Shown: piece by piece, positions 11,497-23,600 of the stretch
Layout: the number at the start of each line of letters is the position of its first letter
Position numbering within the stretch: the first letter of the stretch is position 1
NCBI GenBank assembly: GCA_947623455.1
Contig: OX392528.1
Location: 56,190,322-56,254,321, forward strand
Direction: 5' to 3'
Origin: Mimachlamys varia
Taxonomy: Eukaryota > Mollusca > Bivalvia > Pectinida > Pectinidae
Length of the DNA: 64,000 bases
Notes under the pieces: model-generated
What the model saw: only the letters and a program-made list of their open reading frames with translations
Told to the model about the DNA's origin: nothing
The model's database searches: none
Program-made: the position numbers and the translations under genes

Positions 11497-11881
11497 AGGC
11501 CCAATATACGTAACTTCAGGGACATTTTCGTGATTCTGATAAATTCTGAAAAAAAATCCAGTTGAAAACCATGCAAAAATAAGCCTAAAACGAAGTAAAC
11601 CTGAGCGATAACTAACAAGAAACTCTTGACAAAAAAACCCAAAGAGTTGAAAATAATTGAGGTGGGGCCCACTTCAACAACAAACCGAAGATAGTAGACG
11701 GTTCGAAATGGTCGCGTGTTTACAAATAGCGTATTTCAACTGCTGCCGTACCGGTAACCGCGCAAGAATTCATCTTGAATATTGCTGATATAAGTTAATC
11801 TTAACTAAATCTATGAATCTAATAAGTTATTAGGCTTGATTTTCGCTACAAGTTTTGCCAAAAGTTACGTATATTGGGCCT
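11497..11881 (+). mobile_element. Family 2 TIR element, complete copy, TTAA flanks
   Basis: 385 bp. Left end AGGCCCAATATACGTAACTT, right end AAGTTACGTATATTGGGCCT, with TTAA at 11493-11496 and 11882-11885. TTAA target duplications point to piggyBac-like mobilisation; a TA target (Tc1/mariner) cannot be excluded, since both fit. No transposase. Confidence 0.88.
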
Positions 11882-11885
11882 TTAA

Positions 11886-12640
11886 TATCATATGTTATGA
11901 GAAACAGTGACGGACTTGTAGCATCCCCTTGGTGCACGCCATTATTTTGTAGAAACTAATTGTTTTAAGTGATTGCTTTTCATTCAATGATCTTTGACCA
12001 TTTGACCTGAAAATTACTAGGAGTCATCTACTACTTTAGTATCAATCACCAACACACTTATGAAATATCATGACAATCAAGTAAAGGGGTGGGCACTCGT
12101 GAAAAGTATTAAAATATGAGCACCATTCGTGAAATATGATTTGTTTTACTGAAGACACCGTTTAAAAACTGTAGATACCTTCCTTGTAAGAAAACTCTAT
12201 ATCACACAGGACGTCACGCGACGTGACGTAACAATGGCTCAAGAATAACGTGACATAACGAATTTGTAAAATCCCGATTCCGAAAGTGAAAAAGGCAACG
12301 CGATAAAATTAAAACATTTCAAGATGTTTTAATCGTAGACATGAGAAAAATGAGCTAATTATTTCTGCGCCAACAGTGCTTGCTGATATGGGGGTATGCT
12401 TAATACAGTATAATCTCACTGATTCCTTTTCGTTAGGAAAGCTCATGCATGGGAAATTTCAAAATGGTAGCCAGTCAAAACGTATTTTAATGGTTATTGA
12501 GCTTGTTCAGCTAAAAATGCAGGTAGTTGTAAAGAGCAAAAAAATAATCTTTAACCTATTTTTTTCGTGTGAGTGATGGAAGTCTGATCTCCAACTGAAA
12601 GTATTTAAAAAAAAAACACCCCAACCCCATACACATAAAG
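11886..12640. other. No gene recognised
   Basis: AT-rich; the 66-codon frame near 12376 has no family-like sequence. Confidence 0.4.
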
Positions 12641-12990
12641 ATGTCGTGATGAGACTGATGCAACCCTGCTAGCAATTTTGTCACATTTTACATAGCAATG
12701 AGTTTGACGTCATCTCACGCGCTGGCCTTGAGGAAGACCGCCACCCAATGGCAGCGAAAGGCCAATGCGTGGAGTGACGTCAAACTCATTGCTATGCAAA
12801 ACGTGACAGGATAGTTGACAAAAAAATTGAAACACGGACATTTTGTGTGTTTATGGGTGAAATCGAGTTTATTTCTGGGGAAGGAGGATACATTTGACGT
12901 GCATGTAGGATGTTTTTTAAAATAAAAAATATCAATCTTTCCAACAGTACCAAGCGTTTTCCAGTAACTCAACTAGAAATATGATGTCAT
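12640..12990 (-). repeat. Family 1 copy with internal CRE palindrome
   Basis: Reverse orientation to the copy at 3845. Two TGACGTCA sites (12705-12712, 12775-12782) lie in inverted arms: GCAATGAGTTTGACGTCA against TGACGTCAAACTCATTGC. Then come the GGAGGATACATTTGACGT and CCAACAGTACCAAGCG blocks. Confidence 0.75.
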
Positions 12991-13118
12991 GTCGTGACTA
13001 AGTCCAACGCCCTCCTCTTGTATTTCAGTTCTAGTGTCATACAATGTAACATGAAACGGTTTGAATCCCTAGCTATTTACCATGGCAATAAATGAAGAAA
13101 AGAAACGGATATACTACC

Positions 13119-13450
13119 AGAAGGATGACGTAACACACACATATATTGTACCTCTTAAATTTAGTAATAGATACACTATGCCTTAAACATGAATTAAACT
13201 GCATCATACAGCTGTTTCGTCCTCCTAGGAATCTTCAGTGATGCTAGGGGTCTATAGGTAGAAATCCAAAATTTCTAAACTAATTTAGAAGCAGAAGGGT
13301 CAGGTGCGTAAAATCCCTTTACTTTATGAATTAAGAAGTAAAATTAAACTAGTTCTGTATAATTTCAAATCGTGTACATGTACTACGAAAATGTGTATAT
13401 TATGTATTGTGCCACTACTCAAATGAGATTAATTGTGGCTATAGAGAAGT
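13119..13450 (+). repeat. Family 4 dispersed repeat
   Basis: Starts GATGACGTAACACACACATA and includes GCATCATACAGCTGTTTCGT, a CTCCTAGGA hairpin core, TCAGGTGCGTAAAATCCCTT and ACTACTCAAATGAGATTAA. Further copies are near 31345, 32930, 37265, 46790, 54830, 60838 and 63408. Confidence 0.85.
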
Positions 13451-13806
13451 TGATCTCCAGGATCCGGCCCTGACCAGTCCCGCGTCTTTGGTTTGGTTTT
13501 GTTTTGTTTGATGCGTAATGCCACCCGGTGTGTACCTAGGAGGCTGCAGTATGATTTGTTAAATATTCAGATGAGTTTTAATTTATTTGCTGGCCATGTG
13601 GGCGTCTTGTAGATGTACAGTTGATAAGCATGTATATATATATATGTACCTGTAATACAAATACTGTATATGCATATATATACGTTATGTATAATAAAAA
13701 GGTTTATCCTTTAATGTTTGAAAAGCAAAGTTTATAATATTTAAAATCGTTGTCGCATACAGAACAGAAGAAACTACTTAATTAATCTTCAGGCCAAACA
13801 TATACT

Positions 13807-14200
13807 GTGTCTTTCCCCAGTTACATGAATTAACTATGACAGACGTATGAAATTTAAACGCAATATGGATATCTTGTGTATTTTATTATATACATCACAT
13901 CTCCTACTATATCTATGTAAACATGCCATTACCTGTATCTTTCCCCAGTTACATGAATTAACTATGACAGACGTATGAAATTTAAACGCAACATGGATAT
14001 CTTGTGTATTTTATTATATACATCACATCTCCTACTATATCTATGTAAACATTCCATTACCTGTATCTTTCCCCAGTTACATGAATTAACTATGACAGAC
14101 GTATGAAATTTAAACACAACATGGATATCTTGTGTATTTTATTATATACATCACATCTCCTACTATATCTATGTAAACATGCCCATTACCTGTATCTTTT
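13807..14200. repeat. 128-bp tandem repeat, about 3 copies, upstream of the Rho GTPase
   Basis: CTTTCCCCAGTTACATGAAT recurs at 13811, 13939 and 14067, exactly 128 bp apart, and a fourth copy stops after the first few bases near 14200. The copies differ by only a few bases, so the expansion is young. It ends about 350 bp before the GTPase start codon and may affect its promoter spacing. Confidence 0.92.
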
Positions 14201-14406
14201 GGCTACTCCACTCCTTGTTCATATTATGATTGTATTCTTTGTTGTCCCATGTGGGACGGACTTGTGTTGTATGTTATAAGTATTAGATGTGCATGTGTAC
14301 ACCCCTCAAAATCGTCTTTGGAAACTCCCATGTAAGTGGTGGTTTCCCGGTAAAACACTAACACCGTCCGGGAACCTCTCCGTCGACGAAAAGGGTTAGA
14401 CTCGGC

Positions 14407-14414
14407 TATAAATA
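14407..14414 (+). promoter_or_regulatory. TATA-like box upstream of the Rho GTPase
   Basis: TATAAATA lies about 140 bp before the start codon, a plausible spacing for a core promoter with a short 5' UTR. Only sequence match and position support it; in this AT-rich DNA such octamers also occur by chance. Confidence 0.3.
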
Positions 14415-14553
14415 GAAGTCGTTTGATTGGTCCGATAAAGGAGGCGATGGATGATGTCATACTTACAACAAGGTCTGGAGTGAGAGTTACAGTGGTACAC
14501 ATATATGTGTTGTACGTATATGTATACATGAACGCTATCGTGTGCCTAACACC

Positions 14554-14692
14554 ATGTCGGATGACGGGCCGAAATTCATCAAATGTGTTGTTTGTGGTGA
14601 TGGCGCCATAGGAAAGACCTGTATGTTGATGAGCTATGCTACTAACAAGTTCCCTACGGAGTACGTACCGACAGTGTTTGACAATTACGCAG
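14554..14692 (+). CDS. Rho GTPase exon 1 (start codon, P-loop, switch I)
   Basis: Residues 1-46 plus one base of codon 47. The ATG at 14554 is chosen because it gives [13 protein letters not shown], the usual short N-terminus; extending upstream adds nothing family-like. It ends GCA G|GTAAG, a strong donor in phase 1 at 14693. Confidence 0.93.
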
Positions 14693-17600
14693 GTAAGAAA
14701 CACCCGTCCCGTGGACAAATGGAGGCACCAACAGGTGTGTGGTGGAGATGCTCAGGTGTGATATTGAGGTACACGACGGGGAAACTGTCAGTGTACGTGT
14801 AATACACGTGAATGTTTCTCACCTGCAAAGTTAAGGATGGCAATGAGAAAATACTGTTTTGATGATGGGTTAATTTATAATTTATGATTGACAGGTGTGT
14901 ATGTTTCGACTCACCCGGAAGTATACATGTAGTATGCATTTCACATCCAAATTTAACGGATGAAATGAGCCCTTGATTGATTATTTATCTAGACAGTTTG
15001 GCCAGAGGGGAGTTTGTTATGGTCATTAGTTTCACTTTGGACTGGTCAGTGATGTCCGGTGAACTTATCCTGACCATATATACACACCTGTTCGTCCAAT
15101 AAAATCGCCCGAAGATAAACGGACATTAAACTTGAAGTCTATATATATACAAAAGTGAATAAATGTACGTGTCTGGAAATTTCGTAAGATAGCTAAATGA
15201 GATTCTGTATAAATGACAAATGTGTAGAAAATGCAGAAATAAAAACAGTACGGCTACACATATACTGACAGCCAGTTTGATGAAATACACATTGGTATTG
15301 ATCGATGGAAAGAGACACCGTCAAACTGGGGTCACGCGAGGTCAAATACCTACTATTCTTGCAGTGCTTCACATTTATAAAATTTACCCATCCTCTGTTC
15401 CCTTGATAGGCTTTACAACTTAACGAGAGGCACACTTAAGCTGAACAAAGACACCTTTATTCAGTTTTTAAAAAGATTTTTATTCACTCACACATGTAGT
15501 CAATTACAGGTAAAATGAATTGACGTTCTTGATAGATAATGTCATAGCTGAACTGGCATAAGCCTACAGATTCAGAATTAAAGATTATAATTAGATTTTC
15601 TTCCCGTTCGCACAAAGGTCTTTAATAACCATCGCGTGTTGTCAGTGTTAGGAATCAATACATATTTTAACCAGACATCAGGACGTTTGTAAAAAAAAAT
15701 TAGGACAAGGGTAAGTAAACGATTTATAATATAATAACAGTTAAAAATCATGCCTTATACAATGTATAACCAACAATAATCTTCATAAATGCAATCCAAA
15801 ATTTTAATGTTTGAGTAAAAAAAAATTGAAGTCGGTGCCAAATTGATGTTTGCAATTATATACTATCTAAAGTATTAAAATTAAATATATTTAATCATGT
15901 AGCAGTAAAAGTTGAAACTTAGGTAAAATTGATGTGTGAAATTATACTATCTATAGTAAAAGAAACTTATATTTAATCAAAAGTAGGTGTAAAAGCTGAA
16001 ATTGGTATCAAATTGATCCGTGAAATAATATTATCTTAATTATATATATAAGTTATAGAAACAAATATATTATTTACTTCGGCCTTGGTATAAGATCCGG
16101 GTTTACGTTACCGGTGTCGGATTACGTTTAGGATTTTTAAGTTCTTTCTATTGTTGTTGACATATTTTTGTATTGTAATGCTATATAACTGTCGTGTTCT
16201 CGTGCACTCCTATCTAAAGTTGTAGCTGTCACTAATTAACTCTTGACAGGAGTGAATAGTCTGACTCAGACCGGAAGAGCAGGACAGTTACACATAACGT
16301 GGGAATATATATATAGATACATGTGAATGGCCTCGCGCGATCCTCAACTCATGTACTGTTGCCACTTAGCTTATAATATGACACGATCAACACAACATCG
16401 CCTCTAGGTCCACAGAGCATATTGTTAGACAGCTAAATTTGCTTAGATCGACAGAGAATATTTAGGGTCAATTGAGGTAAAAAATGACGAGCAATAGCAA
16501 TGTACTTGTGCAATTAGCTAAAGGCAGGACATTTCACATTGAAAAACGGACCGTATGAGAGAAACTATTTACGTATGATAACTGCAGTTATTGTTTTTTG
16601 TCTCTACGTGTCTCAAAAAAGCTAAGAAGAACATGGGAGGGGGGGGGGGCTAAATCGTTACTTGGAGTAAATAAACCGAGTTTAGTTGGGACTCAGAACA
16701 ACTATATAGAAGTTGTTGCAAATTTACGTCCTATTAACAGCAAGGGTCATTTAAGGACGTGTCAGGTTGTGGAGGGAAGCCAGAGTACCCGAAGAAAAAC
16801 CACCGACCTACGTTCATGATCAATACCTGGCAATTGCCCCACGTGGGGTTTGAACTCGTAATAAAAACGTGGAGGGCTAGTGGTAGAATGTCACCAAATG
16901 ACTCCAACCGTCATTGTTATTGTTGACGTATACGCCATTTAATTGTATAGGTCGGTCAATAGCGTTATTTGCGCCCTTTCCCCTTTTGTTAATCTTTCCG
17001 TACAAAGTTTTTGTAATACCTCAAGCTGAAATATTTTTGTATGGCCATATCGAGTAAGACACAATATATGATCGGGGAAGGTTTATTGTTCATGCATTTC
17101 TACAACAGAAAATCGACATCGAAGCCACATTGACAAGGCGGATATTGTTGTTGTTTCCCCCCCCCCCCAATTGTATATAATCAAAATATCAATGGAGTAT
17201 AACAATAGATGTTCGCAATATGTACACAGTAATTAATTTCCAGGTCCATATGGTTTAGCTCAGGGCTATTGACAGTACTGACTTGACTTGGACACGTAGT
17301 ATAGATGTAGATGACCTGTCAAATCAATTTCATTTTATAGTTTGAGATATTAATTACGATTGTGTACTTCCCAGAACTCGCTGTTGAAGAAGTTTAGCTT
17401 AAGTTTAAGCACAAGTTATTGTTACAAGGTGTTGATCACAAATTGTATAGCATTTTAGAAGTCAATATGGGGAATAAAGAAAAATTGATGAGTGAAATTG
17501 ACATTAACGAATATTGGTTTTCGAGTTTGTACATGGTGTTAGATGTTTCGTACCCACAAATACGGCACAATCTGACCGGTAGACTAAGTAACAGTTATAT

Positions 17601-20600
17601 ACACGTTATAATTACTTGTTTTGATTACCGCGTGTGTGCCTTACCGACAGAATTAAAGGCCTCGTGTATTCCAAAGTATACACAAAATTATAAACCGAAG
17701 TATCAGACAGTACCACGCGCCCCTCCCGCCAGACAATGGCTGTTTCTGTCGGATGAAAGCTAGAGATACGGGAGGGTGCTACTGATCCTATCTGTACAGC
17801 GTACCAGTCGGCTCAATGCTATCGTTTTCCCAAGGCAAATGTCGTGAACCCTTTTGTATAACAATCTAAGGATTTGGTTAAAACTTGGAACGGACTAACA
17901 TCGAAATGCGTGCACATTTTTAACGCTTTCGCTATCAAAACAGAAGGTTGATGGATTTGTCTTATAACCTTAGGAATCTTTTTAAGATTTAAGACAAATC
18001 AATCAACCTTCTGTTTTGATAGCGAAAGGTGTTAAAACTATGCACGCATTTCGATGTTTTGGATAGGAGTGCAAAGTTTGAAGAAAAAAAAAGAACAAAC
18101 AAGAAAGGATGAGACGAAGTGTGTGGAAAGCCAAGGAAACATTGTTATCAATGGTTATTGAACATACAGTGTATATAATGTTATATTAGGGGTCAAAGGT
18201 CAGGTATACGTAGCTAGCAAATGAGTGACTACACTATACTGGGCGTGTATGTGTAACTTTATCCGATACGAGAAATAACCAACGGATGTTTATTGTTACA
18301 AAACTCCCGACAATACACACCTATATACCGTCATATTTGTATTGTGTACCGCAGGGACTTGAAATATCGTCATTCATTACAAAAAAAAACTTGATTACGT
18401 ATGCATTGCAGTTATTTATCATCTGTATTTACTCTGTAAAGCTACACACACAGGCGCCTGTAGACAGTTATTTATCATCTGTATTTACTCTGTAAAGCTA
18501 TACACAGGCTCCTGTAGAAAACACGACCACTTGGATTTGATATATTATCAGGAAAACTTACAATGATCATAAATTGACTTTTTTACTAGTTCTATATGCC
18601 CCTGTGCATTGTGCGTCCTCCCACTCATCGCTCTGTGTTAACCTAACAGCACGCGCGCGTGTGCATCTGTTTACTGTTGCAGCCAAATTGGTAACTGATG
18701 TGTGGGGTACTGGCCATCAGGATGTGGTGATATTTCCTTAGAAGTTAACTTGTTAGGCAGTCGGCTGTTCACAGGGCCACGGAGCAAAGTGATATAATTA
18801 AGGAAAACAATGCCGATTATCTATGTTGCCATGGACGCGGTGTAGTGTATACAGAGTATCTACACATGAAATCGATTTCGAACAGTGTCCCTGCATGTAA
18901 TTATACATGATTTATAAATTACCCAGGTGTTACGGATGACGCTAGTTTGGTCGTGTAATAGCACATGGGCCTGGAAGTATCCTTAAAGCGCACGTTCAAA
19001 CCTCTCGTGGTGTGTATTGAGTTATTAGACATATTTTGGGCTTTTACCAGTTTTACGAAGTGTGGCTCCATTGCTATAAAACAATCAGCACTGTAACAAT
19101 AGCCGGATGTCTGACTCTCAGAAACTTCAACTATAATTTCATATTTTCTTTAATGAATATCCGATGACAATGCTTTTGAAATAAACGGATGAAACAAGTG
19201 TTGAAGATGACCAAGATATCTAGTTTAGGAACAGCCCTTTTGAAGTGCACCTTGCTAAATTGTATGTAATATCATTTGTACTACCATATACTTTTTAGTA
19301 TATTATGTATGAAGTTGCTAAAATATGTACACGTGTTCTGCTTATTATGGAGTCGTGTGTCTAATTGCTTGTTGTAATACTGCTTGAATATACAGCATAC
19401 ATACTAGTACCATAATATCCTATATATATAACCATTTAATACGCAACGCTAGGTAGATTACGTTGAATAACAAGCTTGGGTGTCTTAATCAAAGATGTAA
19501 TAGCCTTCTGACGTCATTTGGACGAGAACCTGTGACGTTATCGTCGATCCAATCAATATAGGTCAGCGCAACACCAACTGTGATAAGTTCTAAGACAAAC
19601 GAAAACAACAGTTACCATTGGTTTATAGGTCGATGTTTAATCCACCTGTTTGCCCTTGTTTACATGCATTGTGAGACAAAATCTTAACGTCATTCCTGGT
19701 GACGAGACTAAAAGTGTTATATGCTATTCCAATAGTCAACCATTTCACCTCCTTTAAGAACCAGAACGAAATAAAGCCAAGAAATAACAAGAAACAAACA
19801 TCGGGCCTGAGCAAGGTTTCTTGGAATGACGGGAAACAAAAATCGGGCTTGAGCAAGGCTAATGAGAGTTCCAACCTTGCATTTTTTATGTACGAATACG
19901 CGAATATCGTGAGGACTGCATAAAACTACAGGTAAATTGAAACAGCTGTGACAAAAGGGTGTACACGTCAATCTTATGGTAATACTGGTGTATCGAACCT
20001 TGACCGTCAATGTGATAGGCCAATCGATTTGCGAATAGGCAAACACTGCACTACGAACAATTTACGTAGAAATGTTTTTTGTGAGTTTGACATAATGATA
20101 TATCATAAGACAAGACAGATCCTACTAAACCAACTGTTGCCTACAGGGCTGGGTTTTCCATCAACATTATTGTGGTCACGTGTTTCGGATCGTTTGCACG
20201 TGCCGCGCAGACGGCCACCTGAAGCGCGTTCCTTTCCCCCACTTACGAGGGGCGCGTGCCAACAGCTGGTGGGTGGGTTAGAATAACCCTCTTAAATCAG
20301 TGTTTGTATTTAGAATAGGTTTGCTGTTGATGTTACCGTTTGAAACATGTAGCTCACCCGAGGTGAATTCGATTACATAGTTTTTAATTATGCAGCAATT
20401 AAAGTGCCTAGCGATAATACAAAGCAATGCTCACTTTTCTTTGAGATTTGTTACGTCATTACAGAATTTCATATCGATATTTTGCATCATATATCTCAAC
20501 CATTCTTGAATGTTACTGATAAAATAGGCACGTTCTTTCCATTGATAACAGGTCTGACTGTAACACTGTCTAAATCTAGTTTTCTACGAGAAGGATGCTG

Positions 20601-23600
20601 TCTAAATATTACTTATTTATAATCTGGTGTTATTATTATATGTATATATTTTGTAACAGGAAATAAGGAGTTCTGTGCGTCTTTTCAGTTTCCATTCACC
20701 AATACACAAGGAAATCCGGATTTTCTCTAACATAGTCACCGATTATTTTGCTTCCCAGATTTATCGTCCTCAAAATTTGTATCAGTCATGTTTGTGTTAG
20801 ATAGGATTTTGAACTTTTATGTGTATTCAGCAAGGAAGAGTTAATTTTCTCTTAACAAGGATATACTTGATTGCAGTATAGTTTTAACATATACTCGCCG
20901 AGCCCTATTTTTAGCGGAATACTATTATACATGTACTTCCTTAAGTATTATAAACATATTTTGCTTTTACGTTCATATATTATGGACGTGATGTTTTCTG
21001 GTGTGGTTCACCAATGGCCAAATATTTATTTATTACATTCAAGTACGTATACGTTATGTAAATTTCAAACCCAAATGACGTCGTTGGACCGGCCGGAAGG
21101 TAGCCATCTTTTATTCGTGTCACGCGCAATGTGTAAGATATTTTTTTAATAAAAAAACAACGATGAGTTATAACATATAAGGTAGTCTTTTAAAGTACCG
21201 TATTAAAAATAAATTGTGTCATTTGTCTAATGAAGGTGACAGTGTACATACAATACTAGTCATCGAAACGTCACATAAACATTGATTGGTTGTGTAAATA
21301 ATCTTTACAAAATCATACTTTCCAACCTGAAGAAAATGTTTACAAAAATACAAGATGGAGGCACGGTGGTCTAGTGGTAGGGCGCCGGGCTCGAGTGTGT
21401 TGTATCCTTGAACAAGATACTTTCCTCTGCTTGTTCCAGTCTACTCCGGTGTAAATGAGCAAGTGGTCGGGTAGTGCTCGAAATTGTAGAATGCTAGCTG
21501 TGAGCGCCGAAATGGCAGAACCAGTTGCATGCTCCCCAAGGAGTTGAGAACGATATTGGCTGGTTGCTAAGGCCCTATTACCACGGATGATAATTTGTGA
21601 ACCGCTTTGAGACGGCCTTTAATGTCGTGATAAAGCGGTATATAAGAACATGGAATTATTAATTATTATTATTAAGATATTGCAATCATGCAGTATCCGT
21701 CAACTGGATCGCACAGCATATGATATTATAATTTTACAAAAATAGAAATATCTCATATTAGTCTCAGTGTGTACATCGGTATGAACTGGAGAAAATCAGT
21801 TTATGTCTTGTTTACACGTCAGAAAGAATGTCGATATTAGAACATAACTATCCTAACCCATTCACCCCTGTAGACACATTTGAACTCCTCCAATCTAAGG
21901 GTTGGAATAGTTCATTATGGAATTTCAGGGGAGAATGATTTAAGATAGTAATGCTCTAATATCGACATTCTTACTTAGTACTACCGGAAGGTCAGAGTGG
22001 GGTCAGAGTGGGGTTAGAGTGGGGTTAAACACATTGTTTAGCGCCAAGAGTAGCAACAACATAGCCCAGCTCTTGAATGCCAAGACCGTGGGAAATGTGA
22101 TAGTTATGTGTGCTATGTTGGAGAAGTAGTTTGTTACAATGTTTCCAACACATTTTGTCCACTGTTGTCAATGAACTATGACTTGTGGTATCTGTCACAT
22201 TTTGTCCACTCCTGTCAATGAATTATGACTCGTGGTATCTGTCACATTTTGTCCACTCTTGTCAATGAACTATGACTTGTGTAATCTGTCATATTTTGTC
22301 CACTCTTGTCAATGAACTATGACTTGTGTAATCTGTCACATTTTGTCCACTCTTGTCAATGAACTATGACTCGTGGTATCTGTCACATTTTGTCCACTCT
22401 TGTCAATGAACTATGACTTGTGTAATCTATCACATTTTGTCCACTCTTGTCAATGAATTATGACTTGTGTAATCTGTCACATTTTGTCCACTCTTGTCAA
22501 TGAATTATGACTTGTGTAATCTGTCACATTTTGTCCACTGTTGTCAATGAACTATGACTCGTGGTATCTGTCACATTTTGTCCACTCTTGTCAATGAACT
22601 ATGACTTGTGTAATCTGTCACATTTTGTCCACTCTTGTCAATGAATTATGACTCGTGGTATCTGTCACATTTTGTCCACTCTTGTCAATGAACTATGACT
22701 TGTGTAATCTGTCACATTTTGTCCACCCTTGTCAATGAATTATGACTCGTGGTATCTGTGACATTTTGTCCAGTCTTGTCAATGCATTACGACTTGTGTA
22801 ATCCGACACATTTTGTCAAATCTTGTCAATGAAGTATGCTTTATGATATCTGGTATATTTTGTCAACTTATGCCAATGTATAATGAATTGTGGTAACTGA
22901 TATTTGTATATCCACTCTTGTCAACACGTGGTTTTAGAAAAGAAATGGACAAGAAAACTTCTACTCGTAATATAAGCTGTAATATGTATGTCTTCATTTG
23001 TTGTTTCAGTGACGGTTGCGATCAAGGACCAGCAGTACCAGCTGGGACTTTTCGATACGGCAGGACAGGTAAGTTTTATTTCGATTAATATTTAGAAATA
23101 ATGAATAACAACATTGTGAACTATTAATTAAATCTTTGTGATTTTACCACATTTTTGCCTATTTCCTCCTTACATTACCTAATGAATTTCGTAAAATGAA
23201 ATGAAATATCATGTATTTGTCTTGTTAACATGTACGTCGATTTCTGTTTACCGTTTACCACATTATCAACAAATGAGACATACCAGAGTCTCTAACAATG
23301 GTAGTTACACTTCTCCCTGCTATTGAAGTGGGACGACTGGTCCACCCGTTGTCAGTATACTATGACCGGTTTGGAAGTTGTGCTTGTCCTGTTTCGTCCT
23401 ATCCGACTGAGTTGCCTGTCGACTGCGATGTTTGGCTTATAGGAGCCGAGAATTTGTTACAGCGGTTTTTGACCTAAAGAAATTGTTTTAGAGTAGTTTA
23501 CACTACTTTGGGATGTAGATCTGCTATCGATAAAAATGCCCCTTCGATGGTCATATTTGTATGTATGTGTAAAGTAGATATAAACACTCCAAACGTGTAA

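Noticed and set aside
14224..14718. 164-codon - strand frame opposite Rho GTPase exon 1
   Set aside because: A shadow of the coding exon and its promoter; no family-like sequence, and the exon on the other strand is certain.
17419..17763. 114-codon + strand frame in Rho GTPase intron 1
   Set aside because: Starts at a non-ATG codon, ordinary AT-driven composition, no recognisable domain or splice context. Could be a lineage-specific small gene, but nothing supports it.
22160..22930. CRISPR-like regular repeats
   Set aside because: Units are contiguous without unique spacers, and the DNA is a eukaryotic intron; it is a minisatellite.
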